The notes beneath the pieces were generated by a model that was not told the origin of the DNA, ran no database searches, and worked only from the letters and a program-made list of their open reading frames with translations. Both the position numbers and the translations under genes were made by a program. 64,000 nt of DNA, from positions 1-64,000 of the forward strand of contig JAFWUI010000043.1 in NCBI GenBank assembly GCA_017524145.1. Reading direction: 5' to 3'. This document shows positions 20,972 through 30,895 of the stretch, one piece after another (position 1 is the first letter of the stretch; every line of letters begins with the position of its first letter). This stretch comes from Oxalobacter sp. GTDB taxonomy: Bacteria > Pseudomonadota > Gammaproteobacteria > Burkholderiales > Burkholderiaceae_D.

Positions 20972-21032
20972 TTAAAATCTTATTCCGTTCAATTTTACAG
21001 TATTCAAATACTGCTGAATAAATCCAAAAAAA

Positions 21033-21902
21033 TCAGACTGCTGCTGCACCTGCAACGATTTCCGACAGCTCTGTCGTAATCGCTGCCTGACGGGTCTTGT
21101 TATAGACCAGCCGCAGGTCTGCAATCACATTGCCTGCGTTGTCACTTGCCGCTTTCATTGCTACCATCCGGGCAGACTGTTCCGAACCGATGTTTTCTGC
21201 AACGGACTGGTACAGCAATGCTTCAATATAACGTTGCAGCAATGCATCAATGACAGTCGGTGCATCCGGTTCATAGATATATTCCCAGTTGGCCTTTTTC
21301 CCATCAGTCTTGAGGGTTTCCTGAGGCAATGGAAGCAGTTGGTCAATCACCGGTTCCTGTTTCATCGTATTGATGAATTTGTTGTAGCACAGATAAATTG
21401 CATCGAGCTTGCCTTCGGTATATTCATCCAAGACAACCTTGAATGGCCCGATCAGTTGTTCCAGACGGGGAGCATCACCCAGCTGGACAACAGAAGAAAC
21501 GATGGTTGCACCAATACGGTTGAGGAAACCCAGACCCTTCGTCCCAATGGCAAGGTTGATGATGCTGTTGCCTTTGGTTTCTTCTTCTTTCATCTTGTTG
21601 GTGACGGCTCTCAAGATATTGGTGTTGAGACCGCCACACAGCCCCTTGTCGGTCGTGATGACAACCAACGCAATGCGTTTGGCATCACCACGTTCAACCA
21701 TGAAAGGATGGGTGTATTCCGGGTGGGCTTCCATCAGGTGCGAAGCAATGAGGCGGACCGTTTCACTGTAAGGACGGCTGGCACGCATCCTGTCCTGCGC
21801 CTTGCGCATCTTGGATGCAGCCACCATTTCCATCGCTTTGGTGATTTTCCGCGTATTCTCAACGCTGCTTATCTGGCTGCGTATTTCCTTGCCTGATGCC
21901 AT
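21033..21902 (-). CDS. atpG: F1Fo ATP synthase gamma subunit
   Basis: The 289-residue rotor shaft has the conserved N-terminal coiled coil, with [22 protein letters not shown] at its core (landmarks SVENTRKIT and [11 protein letters not shown]). The C-terminal coiled coil contains [16 protein letters not shown] and the end [20 protein letters not shown] matches the family signature. [13 protein letters not shown] marks the Rossmann-like middle. Located between atpA and atpD as in other proteobacteria. Confidence 0.97.
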   Translation of the reverse strand: MASGKEIRSQISSVENTRKITKAMEMVAASKMRKAQDRMRASRPYSETVRLIASHLMEAHPEYTHPFMVERGDAKRIALVVITTDKGLCGGLNTNILRAVTNKMKEEETKGNSIINLAIGTKGLGFLNRIGATIVSSVVQLGDAPRLEQLIGPFKVVLDEYTEGKLDAIYLCYNKFINTMKQEPVIDQLLPLPQETLKTDGKKANWEYIYEPDAPTVIDALLQRYIEALLYQSVAENIGSEQSARMVAMKAASDNAGNVIADLRLVYNKTRQAAITTELSEIVAGAAAV

Positions 21903-21936
21903 GAGACTTGACTCCTTGTCGCGTTTTAAATGCTAA

Positions 21937-23487
21937 TCACGCAGCTTTCTGGGCACGGTCCTGCTTGAATTCGGTGATGGCCTGAGCCAGTGTCGATTCA
22001 TCGTCCTTGTCCAGTTTCTTGTTTTCGTCAATCCGGCTCATCAGGTCAGCGTGGTTGTCCTTCATGTAAGCGTGCAGTTCTGCTTCAAATGGCAGGACAT
22101 CAGCAACAGCAATATCATCCAGGAAACCACTGTTGACAGCGAACAGTGAGATGGACATCAAGGAAATCGGCAGTGGGGAATACTGATTCTGTTTCAGCAG
22201 CTCAGTAACCCTTGCACCACGGTCCAGCTGACGTCTGGTCGCTTCATCCAGGTCGGAAGCAAACTGGGCGAATGCAGCCAGTTCACGGTACTGCGCCAAG
22301 TCGGTACGGATACCACCGGAAAGACTCTTGATGGCTTTGGTCTGTGCAGCACCACCGACACGGGAAACTGAAATACCAGCGTTGATCGCTGGGCGGATAC
22401 CGGAGTTGAACAGACCGGTTTCCAAGAAAATCTGGCCATCAGTAATGGAAATGACGTTGGTCGGCACGAATGCGGAGACGTCACCTGCCTGGGTTTCAAT
22501 GATTGGCAATGCAGTCAGTGAACCGGTCTTGCCCTTCACTTCCCCTTTGGTGAACTGCTCAACATAGTGGGCATTCACACGGGCAGCACGTTCCAACAGA
22601 CGGGAGTGCAGGTAGAAAACGTCACCTGGGAATGCTTCACGGCCTGGTGGACGGCGCAGCAGCAGGGAAACCTGACGGTAGGCGACAGCCTGTTTACTGA
22701 GGTCATCGTAAACAATCAGGGCATCCTGACCACGGTCACGGAAATATTCGCCCATTGCGCAGCCGGCATAAGGCGCGATGTACTGCATCGCAGCGGATTC
22801 GGAAGCGGTTGCGGCAACCACGATGGTGTAAGCCATTGCACCGTTGTCTTCCAATGCACGGACAGTGTTCTTGATGGAAGAGGCTTTCTGACCGATGGCG
22901 ACATAGATGCAGATCATGTCCTGACCTTTCTGGTTGATGATTGCATCAACAGCCACAGCGGTTTTGCCAGTTTGACGGTCGCCAATGATGAGTTCGCGCT
23001 GGCCACGGCCAATCGGCACCATGGAATCGATTGCCTTCAGACCGGTCTGCATCGGCTGGGAAACAGACTGACGGGAAATAACCCCAGGGGCAATCTTTTC
23101 GATAGGGCTTGAAACCTTGGTATTGACAGGACCCTTGCCATCAATCGGCTCACCCAGGGAGTTGACAACGCGGCCAATCAGTTCAGGACCGGTTGGGACT
23201 TCCAGGATACGGCCGGTACATTTGACGGTATCACCTTCAGAAATGTGTTCATATGCACCCAGAATAACGGCACCGACAGAGTCGCGTTCCAGGTTCAATG
23301 CCAAACCAAAGGTGTTTCCGGGGAATTCCAGCATTTCCCCCTGCATGACGTCAGAGAGGCCATGGATACGGCAGATACCGTCAGAGACGGAAATGACGGT
23401 ACCCTGATTGCGAATCTCGGTTGAATCGCCGAGATTCTCTATCCGATTCTTAATCAGATCACTGATTTCGGACGGGTTGAGTAACAT
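21937..23487 (-). CDS. atpA: F1Fo ATP synthase alpha subunit
   Basis: This non-catalytic nucleotide-binding F1 subunit is 516 residues long. Walker [16 protein letters not shown] lies near residue 169, [17 protein letters not shown] near 265 is the Walker B region, and the arginine finger region SISRVGG-like stretch ([16 protein letters not shown]) is near residue 375. Length and order are normal. The spacer to atpG is about 34 bp. Confidence 0.98.
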   Translation of the reverse strand: MLLNPSEISDLIKNRIENLGDSTEIRNQGTVISVSDGICRIHGLSDVMQGEMLEFPGNTFGLALNLERDSVGAVILGAYEHISEGDTVKCTGRILEVPTGPELIGRVVNSLGEPIDGKGPVNTKVSSPIEKIAPGVISRQSVSQPMQTGLKAIDSMVPIGRGQRELIIGDRQTGKTAVAVDAIINQKGQDMICIYVAIGQKASSIKNTVRALEDNGAMAYTIVVAATASESAAMQYIAPYAGCAMGEYFRDRGQDALIVYDDLSKQAVAYRQVSLLLRRPPGREAFPGDVFYLHSRLLERAARVNAHYVEQFTKGEVKGKTGSLTALPIIETQAGDVSAFVPTNVISITDGQIFLETGLFNSGIRPAINAGISVSRVGGAAQTKAIKSLSGGIRTDLAQYRELAAFAQFASDLDEATRRQLDRGARVTELLKQNQYSPLPISLMSISLFAVNSGFLDDIAVADVLPFEAELHAYMKDNHADLMSRIDENKKLDKDDESTLAQAITEFKQDRAQKAA

Positions 23488-23536
23488 ACTAACTCCTAAT
23501 GTATTCTATCGGTTCGCGCCGCAGCGGGCTGCTTGG

Positions 23537-24067
23537 TTACGAAACAAGGGTCTCCTGCATTCTCTGCAGTTTTCCGCGTACGGACAGATCCAGCACTTCA
23601 TCGCCTACGGTGACAAGGATGCCACCAATCAGCGAACTGTCAACCTCAACCTGAGGAATGAGCTTGCGCCCAAACCGTTTTTCCAGTTTGGTGACAAGTT
23701 CCTGGGTCTGGACTTCTGTCATTGGAAAAGCACTGACGATTGTTGCAACCGCAGCACCCTGGCTTGCGTTCTTCAGCTCATCGAACTGACGTGCAATCTC
23801 AGGCAGCACAGAAACACGGTCGTTGTCCACCAGCACTTTGACAAAGTTTTTCACCTGTGGATCGTTTTCACAGCGGAAAACCGTGTAAAGCGCATTGGCT
23901 ACCTGGTCTTTGCGCAGTGTCGGGTTGTTGGCAACATCCAATACCTGAGGATTGGATGCAATCTTTGCCAACGCATCCACGAGCTTTGACCAATGCAGCA
24001 GGTCTTCTTTCTGCGCTATCTGAAACAATGCTTCAGCGTAAGGGCGCGCTACAGTAGCTATTTCCAT
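23537..24067 (-). CDS. atpH: F1Fo ATP synthase delta subunit
   Basis: The 176-residue peripheral-stalk subunit has the N-terminal helical bundle beginning ATVARPYAEALFQIA, and the C-terminal domain ends with SLIGGILVTVGDEVLDLSVRGKL, the OSCP/delta signature. It links the b subunits to the top of the alpha3beta3 hexamer. It follows atpF by only 2 bp, so translation is probably coupled. Confidence 0.96.
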   Translation of the reverse strand: MEIATVARPYAEALFQIAQKEDLLHWSKLVDALAKIASNPQVLDVANNPTLRKDQVANALYTVFRCENDPQVKNFVKVLVDNDRVSVLPEIARQFDELKNASQGAAVATIVSAFPMTEVQTQELVTKLEKRFGRKLIPQVEVDSSLIGGILVTVGDEVLDLSVRGKLQRMQETLVS

Positions 24068-24069
24068 AA

Positions 24070-24540
24070 TTACAGTTCAGCGGAAAGTTTGTTCAACAGT
24101 TCAGCGTGGGCGTCTGCGTTGATTTCCCGTTTGAGAATCTGCTCAGCTCCCTTGACTGCCAGGTTTGCGACCTCTGCCCGAAGCTGTTCCCTTGCCTGCC
24201 TGATCTGCAGGTCAGCCTGTGCACGGGCCTGTGCCAAGATATCAGCCGCCTGCGTTTCCGCATTTGACTTGATGTCCTCAGCCACTTTCTGTGCCCTGGC
24301 TTCAGCATCCTGAACACGTTTTGCGCCTTCTTCTTTCGCTTTCGCGATTTCAGCCTTCACGTGCTGCTGCACTGCAATCATTTCCTGCTTGCTGCGGTCA
24401 GCGGCAGTCAAACCCTCTTGGATTTTGGTCGCGCGTTCGTCCAATGCCTTCACTATAGGCGGCCATACCACTTTTGCTGTGAATATGGCAAGGATAAGGA
24501 AGACCACGAGCTGCGCAAAAAGCGTCGCATTCAAATTCAT
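24070..24540 (-). CDS. atpF: F1Fo ATP synthase b subunit
   Basis: The 156-residue peripheral-stalk protein has one N-terminal membrane helix ([22 protein letters not shown]) and a long charged alanine-rich coiled coil, including [17 protein letters not shown]. It anchors the stator to the membrane and dimerises. Length equals the E. coli b subunit. There is a single b gene, so the stalk is a homodimer and not the b/b' type. Confidence 0.96.
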   Translation of the reverse strand: MNLNATLFAQLVVFLILAIFTAKVVWPPIVKALDERATKIQEGLTAADRSKQEMIAVQQHVKAEIAKAKEEGAKRVQDAEARAQKVAEDIKSNAETQAADILAQARAQADLQIRQAREQLRAEVANLAVKGAEQILKREINADAHAELLNKLSAEL

Positions 24541-24607
24541 GGTAAATCCCTTTTTAAAATAATGTCTGAATCAACAGTTCCGGTCTGCCCGGATATGTGT
24601 CGGACGA

Positions 24608-24883
<276 letters not shown>

Positions 24884-24905
24884 TTAAAACAAGGGGTTAA
24901 AAAAC

Positions 24906-25742
24906 TTAGTGTCCTTCATGTGCGAGTCCCAGGTAAACCAGCGTCAGCATCATGAAGATGAACGCTTGCAGGAACACGATAAGGATATGGAAAATCGCCC
25001 AGATTGCACCGGCAATCACATGGCCGAGGAACAGGAGTCCGCCACCGATGGACAGGGTGGCATAAGCACCCAGCATCGCAATCATCAGGAACAGCAGTTC
25101 ACCAGCGTACATGTTGCCCCATAACCGCATGCCCAGGGAAACCATCTTGGAGATATATTCAATACAGTTCAAGACGAAATTGGCAGGCGCAAGGGCAATA
25201 CCGAACGGTGCGCCCAGCAGTTCATGAAAGAAACCTTTGAAACCTTTGACCTTGATGCCAAAATAAAGCATCAGCAATACAACGCCTAAAGAAATGCCGA
25301 CAGTCCCGTTCAGGTCGGAAGTCGGCACTACGCGGTGGTGGGTGATGGTGGCATCCAGTCCAGTCCAGGAGAAAATCTGTCCAAAGAGGTCAACCGGCAG
25401 GAAGTCCAGGCTGTTCATCAGGGAAATCCAGACGAAAAGCGTTAAAGCCAGTGGTGCAATGAAGCGGCGGTCACCATGGATCTGAGCCTTTGCCTGGGAA
25501 TCCACCATTTCAACGAGGATCTCAACAATGGATTGGATGCGGTTCGGGGTTCCTGAAGTCGCTTTCTTCGCGACAATCATCATCACGATGCAGGCGAGAA
25601 CCCCGCAGAAAACCGACCAGAAAACGGTGTCAAGGTTGATGATGGAGAAATCGACAATCTTTGATTGATGGGATGTCCCAAAGTTTTCAAGATGGTGGGA
25701 CACGTATTCTGCTAGTGTTGGCGTATGGGCATCTGCTGCCAT
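24906..25742 (-). CDS. atpB: F1Fo ATP synthase a subunit
   Basis: The membrane stator subunit forms the ion half-channels with the c ring. The essential arginine is in SLGMRLWGNMYAGELLF, about two thirds along, and the last helices contain AGAIWAIFHILIVFLQAFIFMML. I choose the ATG at 25742 (278 residues) because GAGGGGG lies six bases upstream. A GTG at 25748 overlapping the atpI stop is also in frame but sits too close to that site. Confidence 0.96.
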   Translation of the reverse strand: MAADAHTPTLAEYVSHHLENFGTSHQSKIVDFSIINLDTVFWSVFCGVLACIVMMIVAKKATSGTPNRIQSIVEILVEMVDSQAKAQIHGDRRFIAPLALTLFVWISLMNSLDFLPVDLFGQIFSWTGLDATITHHRVVPTSDLNGTVGISLGVVLLMLYFGIKVKGFKGFFHELLGAPFGIALAPANFVLNCIEYISKMVSLGMRLWGNMYAGELLFLMIAMLGAYATLSIGGGLLFLGHVIAGAIWAIFHILIVFLQAFIFMMLTLVYLGLAHEGH

Positions 25743-25744
25743 AG

Positions 25745-26089
25745 TCACCCCCTCGCTTTCAACAATAAAACAATATAAATCTTAAGTATCAGGATATAGC
25801 TGATGATATAGGCAATCCAGTGTATATCCCGGTAAAACCAGAAAGTCACTATCACCAGCACCATAGAGATGGCGACTTTCACAAATTCCATGACAAAAAA
25901 TGTGGCGGGCCTGAGATTGGCGAATATCTTTTCTGCAGCAACCATGCCGGCAAAAAAAATAATATTGGGAATTACACAGCATAATCCTGCCAAGATGGCA
26001 GCAATACCTGCGGAAGTCCCACCTATCCAAGCCGCGATGAGGGCAATCAGGACTGCAATCACTGATTGCCACAACAATGCACGCCCCAT
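25745..26089 (-). CDS. atpI: ATP synthase subunit I
   Basis: The 114-residue protein has four membrane segments, the usual first gene of atp operons. AtpI helps assemble the c ring and is not a part of the final enzyme in most species. WIGGTSAGIAAILAGLCCVIPN is typical of the family. It ends just ahead of atpB, with its stop overlapping a GTG that could be an alternative atpB start. As first gene, its upstream spacer should hold the operon promoter. Confidence 0.88.
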   Translation of the reverse strand: MGRALLWQSVIAVLIALIAAWIGGTSAGIAAILAGLCCVIPNIIFFAGMVAAEKIFANLRPATFFVMEFVKVAISMVLVIVTFWFYRDIHWIAYIISYILILKIYIVLLLKARG

Positions 26090-26452
26090 TTCCGGTCTCT
26101 ATAACTATTGATTATCCAATCAGGGCATGCATACAACATGGGGTTCTTAAACAAAAAGAACACAGAATCCCCTGACGACTCAAAGCCGCGCAATTATACG
26201 GAACAACCCAATGTGCCGTCAATGCATCAAAAATACGCAGTCTCATACAATAGTCCAGCGGGATTATCCTATGCAGTAGGTTGTCAGTCAATGAAATTTT
26301 ACCGAAAGTATATGTAAGTTTTTTCTTAAACTGTATGAAAAAAACCATTGTTTTCTTCCACTTAAGGAAAAGTTTTCCGAAGGGAACTGGAAATGTCGTC
26401 TTTTGATGACTTTTTGTATCATTCCTGAAAAAGGTTTTTGTGAGAAGCTGGT
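26090..26452 (-). other. Non-coding spacer upstream of the atp operon
   Basis: This 363-bp stretch separates rquA from atpI, both on the minus strand. Its only long reading frame (114 codons, 26112-26456) encodes a Cys- and Lys-rich sequence with no domain and no ribosome binding site, so I do not call it a gene. The segment near 26110-26170 is A/T-rich and is the likely site of the atp promoter, but no convincing -35/-10 pair stands out. I see no hairpin with a T run behind rquA. Confidence 0.5.
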
Positions 26453-27196
26453 TCAATGACTGTCTGATGGTTTCTGGACGACCAGTTTCTGGAAGAAATG
26501 TCCAAAATAGGTTTCATGGTTCAGGGTGATGCAGTTGTGCCCTTCCGGGAACCAATAGGTCAGTTCATGACGCCACATATCAACTGCAAAAGGCTCAAAG
26601 AGCAGGAACACCAGCCGTTCGTAAAGCCGGAAGGGATGGAAACCCGGGTTGGTGAATTCCACAAAGATAATCCTGCCACCGGGTTTTGTCACACGTATGG
26701 CTTCTGACATCGCCATACGGCGTTCTTTTTCTGGCACTTCGTGGGGTAGGAAGAACATCAGGACATGGTCGTAGCTGTTGTCCGGGCAGTTCAATGCTGT
26801 GGCATCGCATTGGATCAGCCGGACCTTGTCATCAACGTGTTTCAGTTTCTTGCGGACGGTATCCAGCTGGGTGGGCAGGATGTCGATGACATCGAGGTGA
26901 CCGCCTTCGGTGAGCGCTTCCTCAAGGCTTGGCGTGAGCCTGCCGTAAGCACAGGAAACCTGGAGCATGTCGCCGGAAATACCGTCAGGGAATTCTTCCA
27001 GTACCGCCCTGACCAGCCGGTTGTAGTTGCCCAGCAGGATGAAGTTGATCATGAAACCATGATCCCAGAACCCGGGAGCCTTGGGGTGTTCGTATGCCCA
27101 CCAGTAGGTGTCGTGGAGGTATGCAGGTATCTCAAGTGGCTCAGCTGGTGGCTTGAAGTCCGGGAGGGGTCTTGGTGCGGTTTTCTGGGAATCCAT
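26453..27196 (-). CDS. rquA: RquA-like rhodoquinone biosynthesis methyltransferase-family protein
   Basis: RquA is a diverged class I methyltransferase needed to convert ubiquinone to rhodoquinone, the low-potential quinone used for fumarate reduction without oxygen. The 247-residue protein has the RquA hallmarks. IPAYLHDTYWWAYEHP near residue 23 is the family's opening. MLQVSCAYGRLTPSLEEAL replaces the GxGxG motif of UbiE, and LDVIDILPTQL and DNSYDHVLMFFLPHEVPE follow. LLFEPFAVDMWRHELTYWF lies near the C-terminus. The assignment is from remembered family features. A generic SAM methyltransferase is the alternative. Neighbours are an MBL hydrolase and the atp operon. Confidence 0.8.
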   Translation of the reverse strand: MDSQKTAPRPLPDFKPPAEPLEIPAYLHDTYWWAYEHPKAPGFWDHGFMINFILLGNYNRLVRAVLEEFPDGISGDMLQVSCAYGRLTPSLEEALTEGGHLDVIDILPTQLDTVRKKLKHVDDKVRLIQCDATALNCPDNSYDHVLMFFLPHEVPEKERRMAMSEAIRVTKPGGRIIFVEFTNPGFHPFRLYERLVFLLFEPFAVDMWRHELTYWFPEGHNCITLNHETYFGHFFQKLVVQKPSDSH

Positions 27197-27228
27197 GCTT
27201 GGCAGTTCCTGTCTTTCAAAAATATAAA

Positions 27229-27261
27229 TCCACCAACCAGATACCGCATCTGGTTGGTGGA
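27229..27261 (-). terminator. Strong terminator downstream of the MBL hydrolase gene
   Basis: Perfect 14-bp arms (TCCACCAACCAGAT and its complement) enclose a five-base loop. On the minus strand the stem is followed by TTTATATTTTT. It separates the hydrolase gene from rquA, which therefore probably has its own promoter in the 30 bp that remain or depends on read-through. Confidence 0.8.
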
Positions 27262-27291
27262 AAATCCTTTGCTTTCAATCCGATTGGGGAG

Positions 27292-27933
27292 TCAGCCCTT
27301 GAACCGGACATAAGGGTTCATCCGTTTCTCAGCACCGATGGTGGAGGTCGGACCATGCCCCGGGATGAACTGGACATCATCAGGCAGGGTGTACATGTTT
27401 TCCTGGATGGCTTTTTCCAGAGCCCGGAAACTGCCTTTCGGCAGGTCAGTCCTACCGATGGAACCGGCAAACAGCACATCACCGGAAACAGCAACCTTGC
27501 TGTTGGCATCATAGAAAACCACATGGCCTGGCGAATGGCCGGGGCAGTGGAAAACCTGTAATGTTTCGTTGCCCACAGTGACGGTGTCACCTTGGTCCAG
27601 CCATCGGTCTGGCGTGAAAGGTTTGCCTGGAGGCAGTCCCCACATGCGGGTCTGGGCAGAACCCAGGGTTTCCAGCAGCCAGTCATCTGCTTCGTTGGGT
27701 CCTTCAATCGGTACGCCGAAACGGTCTGCCAGGTCTTTCGCACCACCACAGTGGTCCAGATGACCGTGGGTCACCAAGACTTTTTCCAAGGTGACGCCCT
27801 GTTCTTCAATGGCTTTGCAGATACGGTTCACGTCACCGCCCGGGTCAACAACAGCGGCTTTATTGGTGTTTTCATCCCACATCAGGGTACAGTTCTGCTG
27901 AAATGGGGTTACAGGAATAATTCGGTATCTCAT
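27292..27933 (-). CDS. MBL-fold metallo-hydrolase (glyoxalase II-like, YcbL type)
   Basis: The 213-residue protein has the metallo-beta-lactamase fold with the metal motif THGHLDHCGG near residue 57, then CPGHSPGHVVF near 130, SGDVLFAGSIGRTDL near 150 and PGHGPTSTIG near 193. These ligands fit the YcbL/glyoxalase II group that hydrolyses thioesters such as S-lactoylglutathione, but the short length lacks the glutathione-binding C-terminal domain of true GloB. The substrate is therefore open. A strong terminator follows. Confidence 0.88.
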   Translation of the reverse strand: MRYRIIPVTPFQQNCTLMWDENTNKAAVVDPGGDVNRICKAIEEQGVTLEKVLVTHGHLDHCGGAKDLADRFGVPIEGPNEADDWLLETLGSAQTRMWGLPPGKPFTPDRWLDQGDTVTVGNETLQVFHCPGHSPGHVVFYDANSKVAVSGDVLFAGSIGRTDLPKGSFRALEKAIQENMYTLPDDVQFIPGHGPTSTIGAEKRMNPYVRFKG

Positions 27934-28096
27934 GGCTGCTCGCTATCCATAATTTTCAAGTCAGTCAAACTGGATGGAACACCTCTATCCCATCCACATA
28001 TCAATCAGGAGAGCCCATTATAACGGCATTTCGCCGCAGATAAATGGAAAGTCTGGATGTTTTCTATCGGGATAAATTGGGGCAGAGAGCCAGAAA

Positions 28097-28876
28097 TCAA
28101 GATTGCTTGGAGAAAATGGCAGAGACATACAGGCCAATCAGTACCAGATTGGAGACGATATGGCAGGGAACGGACAGGCTGGGGACAATATATTTGGCTG
28201 CTCCTCCTGAAATCAGGCAGTTTACATTGTCATACCGTTTACGGAAGGCTTCAACTGCCCGTTCAATCGCACCGGATTGTGCATTCAGGCAACCAGCAAG
28301 GATGGCTGCACGGGTATGGTTGGCAAAAGGGGTAATGCCTTCTTCCATCCCGTCGATTTCAGGAAGCTGTTCCGTGTTCGCCGCCAGTGAATGAGCCATC
28401 AGACCCAGTCCTGGCAGGATCATACCACCTTGGAAAACGCCATCAGGGGTGATGGAATCAACCGTGGTGGCCGTACCGGCAGTTGCAACAACCAGAGGCT
28501 TGTCTGGAAACAGCGCATGTGCCCCAATCATCGAGGCGAAACGGTCGCATCCCAATTGGGAACAGTTCTGGTAGGTATTGGTGATGCCTGCATGGAAAGC
28601 TTGGGAGACAAAATGGCGGATATCAGGTGGCGTTGGCAGTTTTTTCAGGAAACCGGTCAGCGTCTCAGAGATATGTTTACCTGCAACATTGGAAATCAAC
28701 ACATGTTCGACAGGTTGGGCATCATGCAGTTCCCGCCATGCCTGTTCCAAGGATGCCATGTCACGGTGACGGACAATCCCGAAATGCTGCCAGAGGGTTT
28801 CGCCATAACGGGGAGCCACGCCTGGTTTGGGGCGTGCCCATTTGATGGAGGTGTTTCCAACGTCAATCAGCAGCAT
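28097..28876 (-). CDS. coaX: Type III pantothenate kinase
   Basis: It phosphorylates pantothenate in the first step of coenzyme A synthesis. The 259-residue ASKHA-fold protein begins MLLIDVGNTSIKWA with the phosphate-binding Asp. It shows QLGCDRFASMIGAHALFP near residue 104, VVATAGTATTVDSI near 130 and GGMILPGLGLMAHSL near 148, the ordered CoaX motifs. The gene follows birA by 14 bp, a pairing common in betaproteobacteria, so the two are likely one transcript. Confidence 0.95.
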   Translation of the reverse strand: MLLIDVGNTSIKWARPKPGVAPRYGETLWQHFGIVRHRDMASLEQAWRELHDAQPVEHVLISNVAGKHISETLTGFLKKLPTPPDIRHFVSQAFHAGITNTYQNCSQLGCDRFASMIGAHALFPDKPLVVATAGTATTVDSITPDGVFQGGMILPGLGLMAHSLAANTEQLPEIDGMEEGITPFANHTRAAILAGCLNAQSGAIERAVEAFRKRYDNVNCLISGGAAKYIVPSLSVPCHIVSNLVLIGLYVSAIFSKQS

Positions 28877-28890
28877 GGCTTTTCTATTTC

Positions 28891-29670
28891 CTATTCAGTT
28901 CTCAAGGAGACATCACCTGAGATGACAGCCTCGATTCCTTTTCCTGTCTTGATCAGCAACCGTCCATCCCTGTCAATACCAAGGGCTGTGCCAGAAAGCA
29001 GTTTTTCTGCACCTTGGAAGATTGTGACGGGTTTTAAATGATGGGCGTGCAAATTATTCCAGACTGAGGCCAAAGAATCAAAACCTTTTTCATCCAGAAG
29101 CATCAGATGATGCGTCAGAGAGTCAATCAGCTGTGCCAGCAGCTGGTTCTGGTCCATCTGTGCCAGCCATGGCATATCGGCTGCAGGTTGGCCGATGTTT
29201 TTTTCCATCGCATCGCTGAGATGCAGGTTGATGCCGATACCAACCACTGCCCAACAGTCATGTGGCGGGTTCAGGGTTTCGGTCAGGATGCCAGCGACTT
29301 TTCCTCCGTTTTTCAGGATGTCGTTCGGCCATTTCAGCTGGACCTTGACACCACATTGGACAAGGGTCTGGGCAACAGCAATCCCTGCTGTCAGGGGAAT
29401 ACCGGGAATCTGGGGGACCGGTTTGGAAAAACGCCATGCAAGGGAGAATGTCAGCGAATGATTCCGGTCCGCGTACCATCGCCTGCCGTTCCGCCCCCTT
29501 CCTCCAGTCTGCTCGATTGCCAGCAACAGGGTGTTCTTGGCAATCTGCTGGCACCTGATCTGGTTCAGCAGGTCTTGGTTTGTGGAAACCGTCTTTTGGA
29601 CAACGGTTACCAGGACGTTTTTTGTTGTCATCAAAGCAGAGATACGTTCTGCTGACAGCGCTGATTCCAT
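28891..29670 (-). CDS. birA: Biotin--[acetyl-CoA-carboxylase] ligase
   Basis: It activates biotin with ATP and attaches it to carboxylase carrier protein. The catalytic domain shows KTVSTNQDLL, then the biotinyl-AMP loop GGRGRNGRRWYAD, LKWPNDI with the catalytic lysine, and KVAGILTE, VVGIGINLHL. No N-terminal DNA-binding winged helix is present, so this is a ligase without repressor function. I start at the ATG at 29670 because the ERISALM segment aligns with the family start. A GTG at 29715 lacks proper spacing to a ribosome binding site. Confidence 0.93.
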   Translation of the reverse strand: MESALSAERISALMTTKNVLVTVVQKTVSTNQDLLNQIRCQQIAKNTLLLAIEQTGGRGRNGRRWYADRNHSLTFSLAWRFSKPVPQIPGIPLTAGIAVAQTLVQCGVKVQLKWPNDILKNGGKVAGILTETLNPPHDCWAVVGIGINLHLSDAMEKNIGQPAADMPWLAQMDQNQLLAQLIDSLTHHLMLLDEKGFDSLASVWNNLHAHHLKPVTIFQGAEKLLSGTALGIDRDGRLLIKTGKGIEAVISGDVSLRTE

Positions 29671-29707
29671 CTGTTGTAAAGAAGTGATAAAGGAAGATGG
29701 CTGGAAG

Positions 29708-29732
29708 AATAACACCCTTTTGAAGTGTTATT
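29708..29732. promoter_or_regulatory. Inverted repeat between birA and the Mla-like operon
   Basis: Perfect 8-bp arms AATAACAC and GTGTTATT flank a nine-base centre in the roughly 105-bp space between two divergent transcription units. The symmetry and spacing would suit a dimeric regulator. The stem without T tract is not a convincing terminator. The role is inferred only from position. Confidence 0.3.
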
Positions 29733-29776
29733 ATCCAAAATGGATTGGTATTTGACCTGCAATTTGACCAGAGACC

Positions 29777-30895
29777 ATGGCATCTTTATCCCGAAAGCCT
29801 CCCAGACTGGATATCCAAGGCAACAGGATTGTTGCACAGGGATGCTGGCGTGCGGATATGCTGGCAGCCAAAGGGGTTGCCTATACCATTACTGAGTCTG
29901 TTGAAAGTATTCATGAAACAGATGCTGTGGAATGGGACTTGACCCAGATTGATGGGCTGGATTATACCGGGGCGCAGCTTCTCTGGAATGGATGGGCACA
30001 CCGTCTGCCAAAGAGCCTGAGGAGCACGCCGGAGCAGGATAAACTGTTCATCCGTCTTACCCATGCCGGTGACCTCACCCGTCCATCTGAAGAGACCAGG
30101 ATTGATATCCCTCAAGCCATCAAGGAAGTTCCTCTGGGATTTGTCAGGAAGGTCATCCGGCTGGACCAATTGCTGGGGCAGCTGACCCTCGATTTTTGCC
30201 GTTTCCTTGCAGCGCCGCAACGGGGTCCCTGGCGTGAGATTTCCGCCAATATCTTCCATGCAGGTGCTCAGGCACTCGGCATCATTGCAATAGTCGGCTT
30301 CCTGATTGGGGTTGTTCTGTCTTACCTGTCAGCCCAGCAACTGCATATGTTCGGGGGGGATATTTTCCTGGTGGACCTGCTGGGGATGAGCGTTGTCCGG
30401 GAACTGGGACCTTTGCTGGCAGCTATCCTGATTGCCGGGCGTTCAGGGTCTTCGATGACCGCCCAGATTGGGGTCATGCGGGTTACAGAAGAATTGGATG
30501 CGATGCAGGTCATGGGGATGTCACATGGTTTCAGGTTAGTGCTTCCAAAGGTCATGGCAATGGGTATTGCCATGCCGATGTTGATTGTCTGGACGGATAT
30601 TGTGGCACTGATTGGCGGCGCTTTTGCAGGCAAGATGTCGATTGGGCTTTCGATGGCGTATTTCTTCAGCGCCTTACCGGATGCTGTGCCAGTTGCCAAT
30701 TTCTGGATTGGTTTGGGAAAAGGAGTAGTTTTCGGTGTCATCATCGCAATTGTTGCCTGCTTTTATGGGTTGCGGATCCAGCCGAATACCGACAGTCTGG
30801 GGCAGGGAACAACCCGTTCAGTTGTTACTTCCATCACGGCAGTCATCTTTGCGGATGCGGTGTTTGCAATTGTTCTTCAGGGAGTGGGGTACTGA
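29777..30895 (+). CDS. mlaE: MlaE-type ABC permease with N-terminal STAS-like region
   Basis: The 372-residue permease is longer than MlaE (about 260). Residues 1-120 resemble a STAS-like domain (LDIQGNRIVAQG, WDLTQIDGLDYTGAQLLWNGW), the part normally supplied by separate MlaB. The rest is the MlaE/YrbE fold with GFLIGVVLSYLSAQQL, LGMSVVRELGPLLAAILIAGRSGSSMTAQIG and VTEELDAMQVMG. It should act in the inner membrane in phospholipid transport between membranes. First gene of a four-gene operon. The stop and next start share one base (TGATG). Confidence 0.9.
   Translation: MASLSRKPPRLDIQGNRIVAQGCWRADMLAAKGVAYTITESVESIHETDAVEWDLTQIDGLDYTGAQLLWNGWAHRLPKSLRSTPEQDKLFIRLTHAGDLTRPSEETRIDIPQAIKEVPLGFVRKVIRLDQLLGQLTLDFCRFLAAPQRGPWREISANIFHAGAQALGIIAIVGFLIGVVLSYLSAQQLHMFGGDIFLVDLLGMSVVRELGPLLAAILIAGRSGSSMTAQIGVMRVTEELDAMQVMGMSHGFRLVLPKVMAMGIAMPMLIVWTDIVALIGGAFAGKMSIGLSMAYFFSALPDAVPVANFWIGLGKGVVFGVIIAIVACFYGLRIQPNTDSLGQGTTRSVVTSITAVIFADAVFAIVLQGVGY

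Noticed and set aside
26112..26456. 114-codon minus-strand frame upstream of atpI
   Set aside because: The translation is Lys/Cys-rich with no domain, no ribosome binding site and coding texture unlike its neighbours. It fills the promoter spacer of the atp operon.
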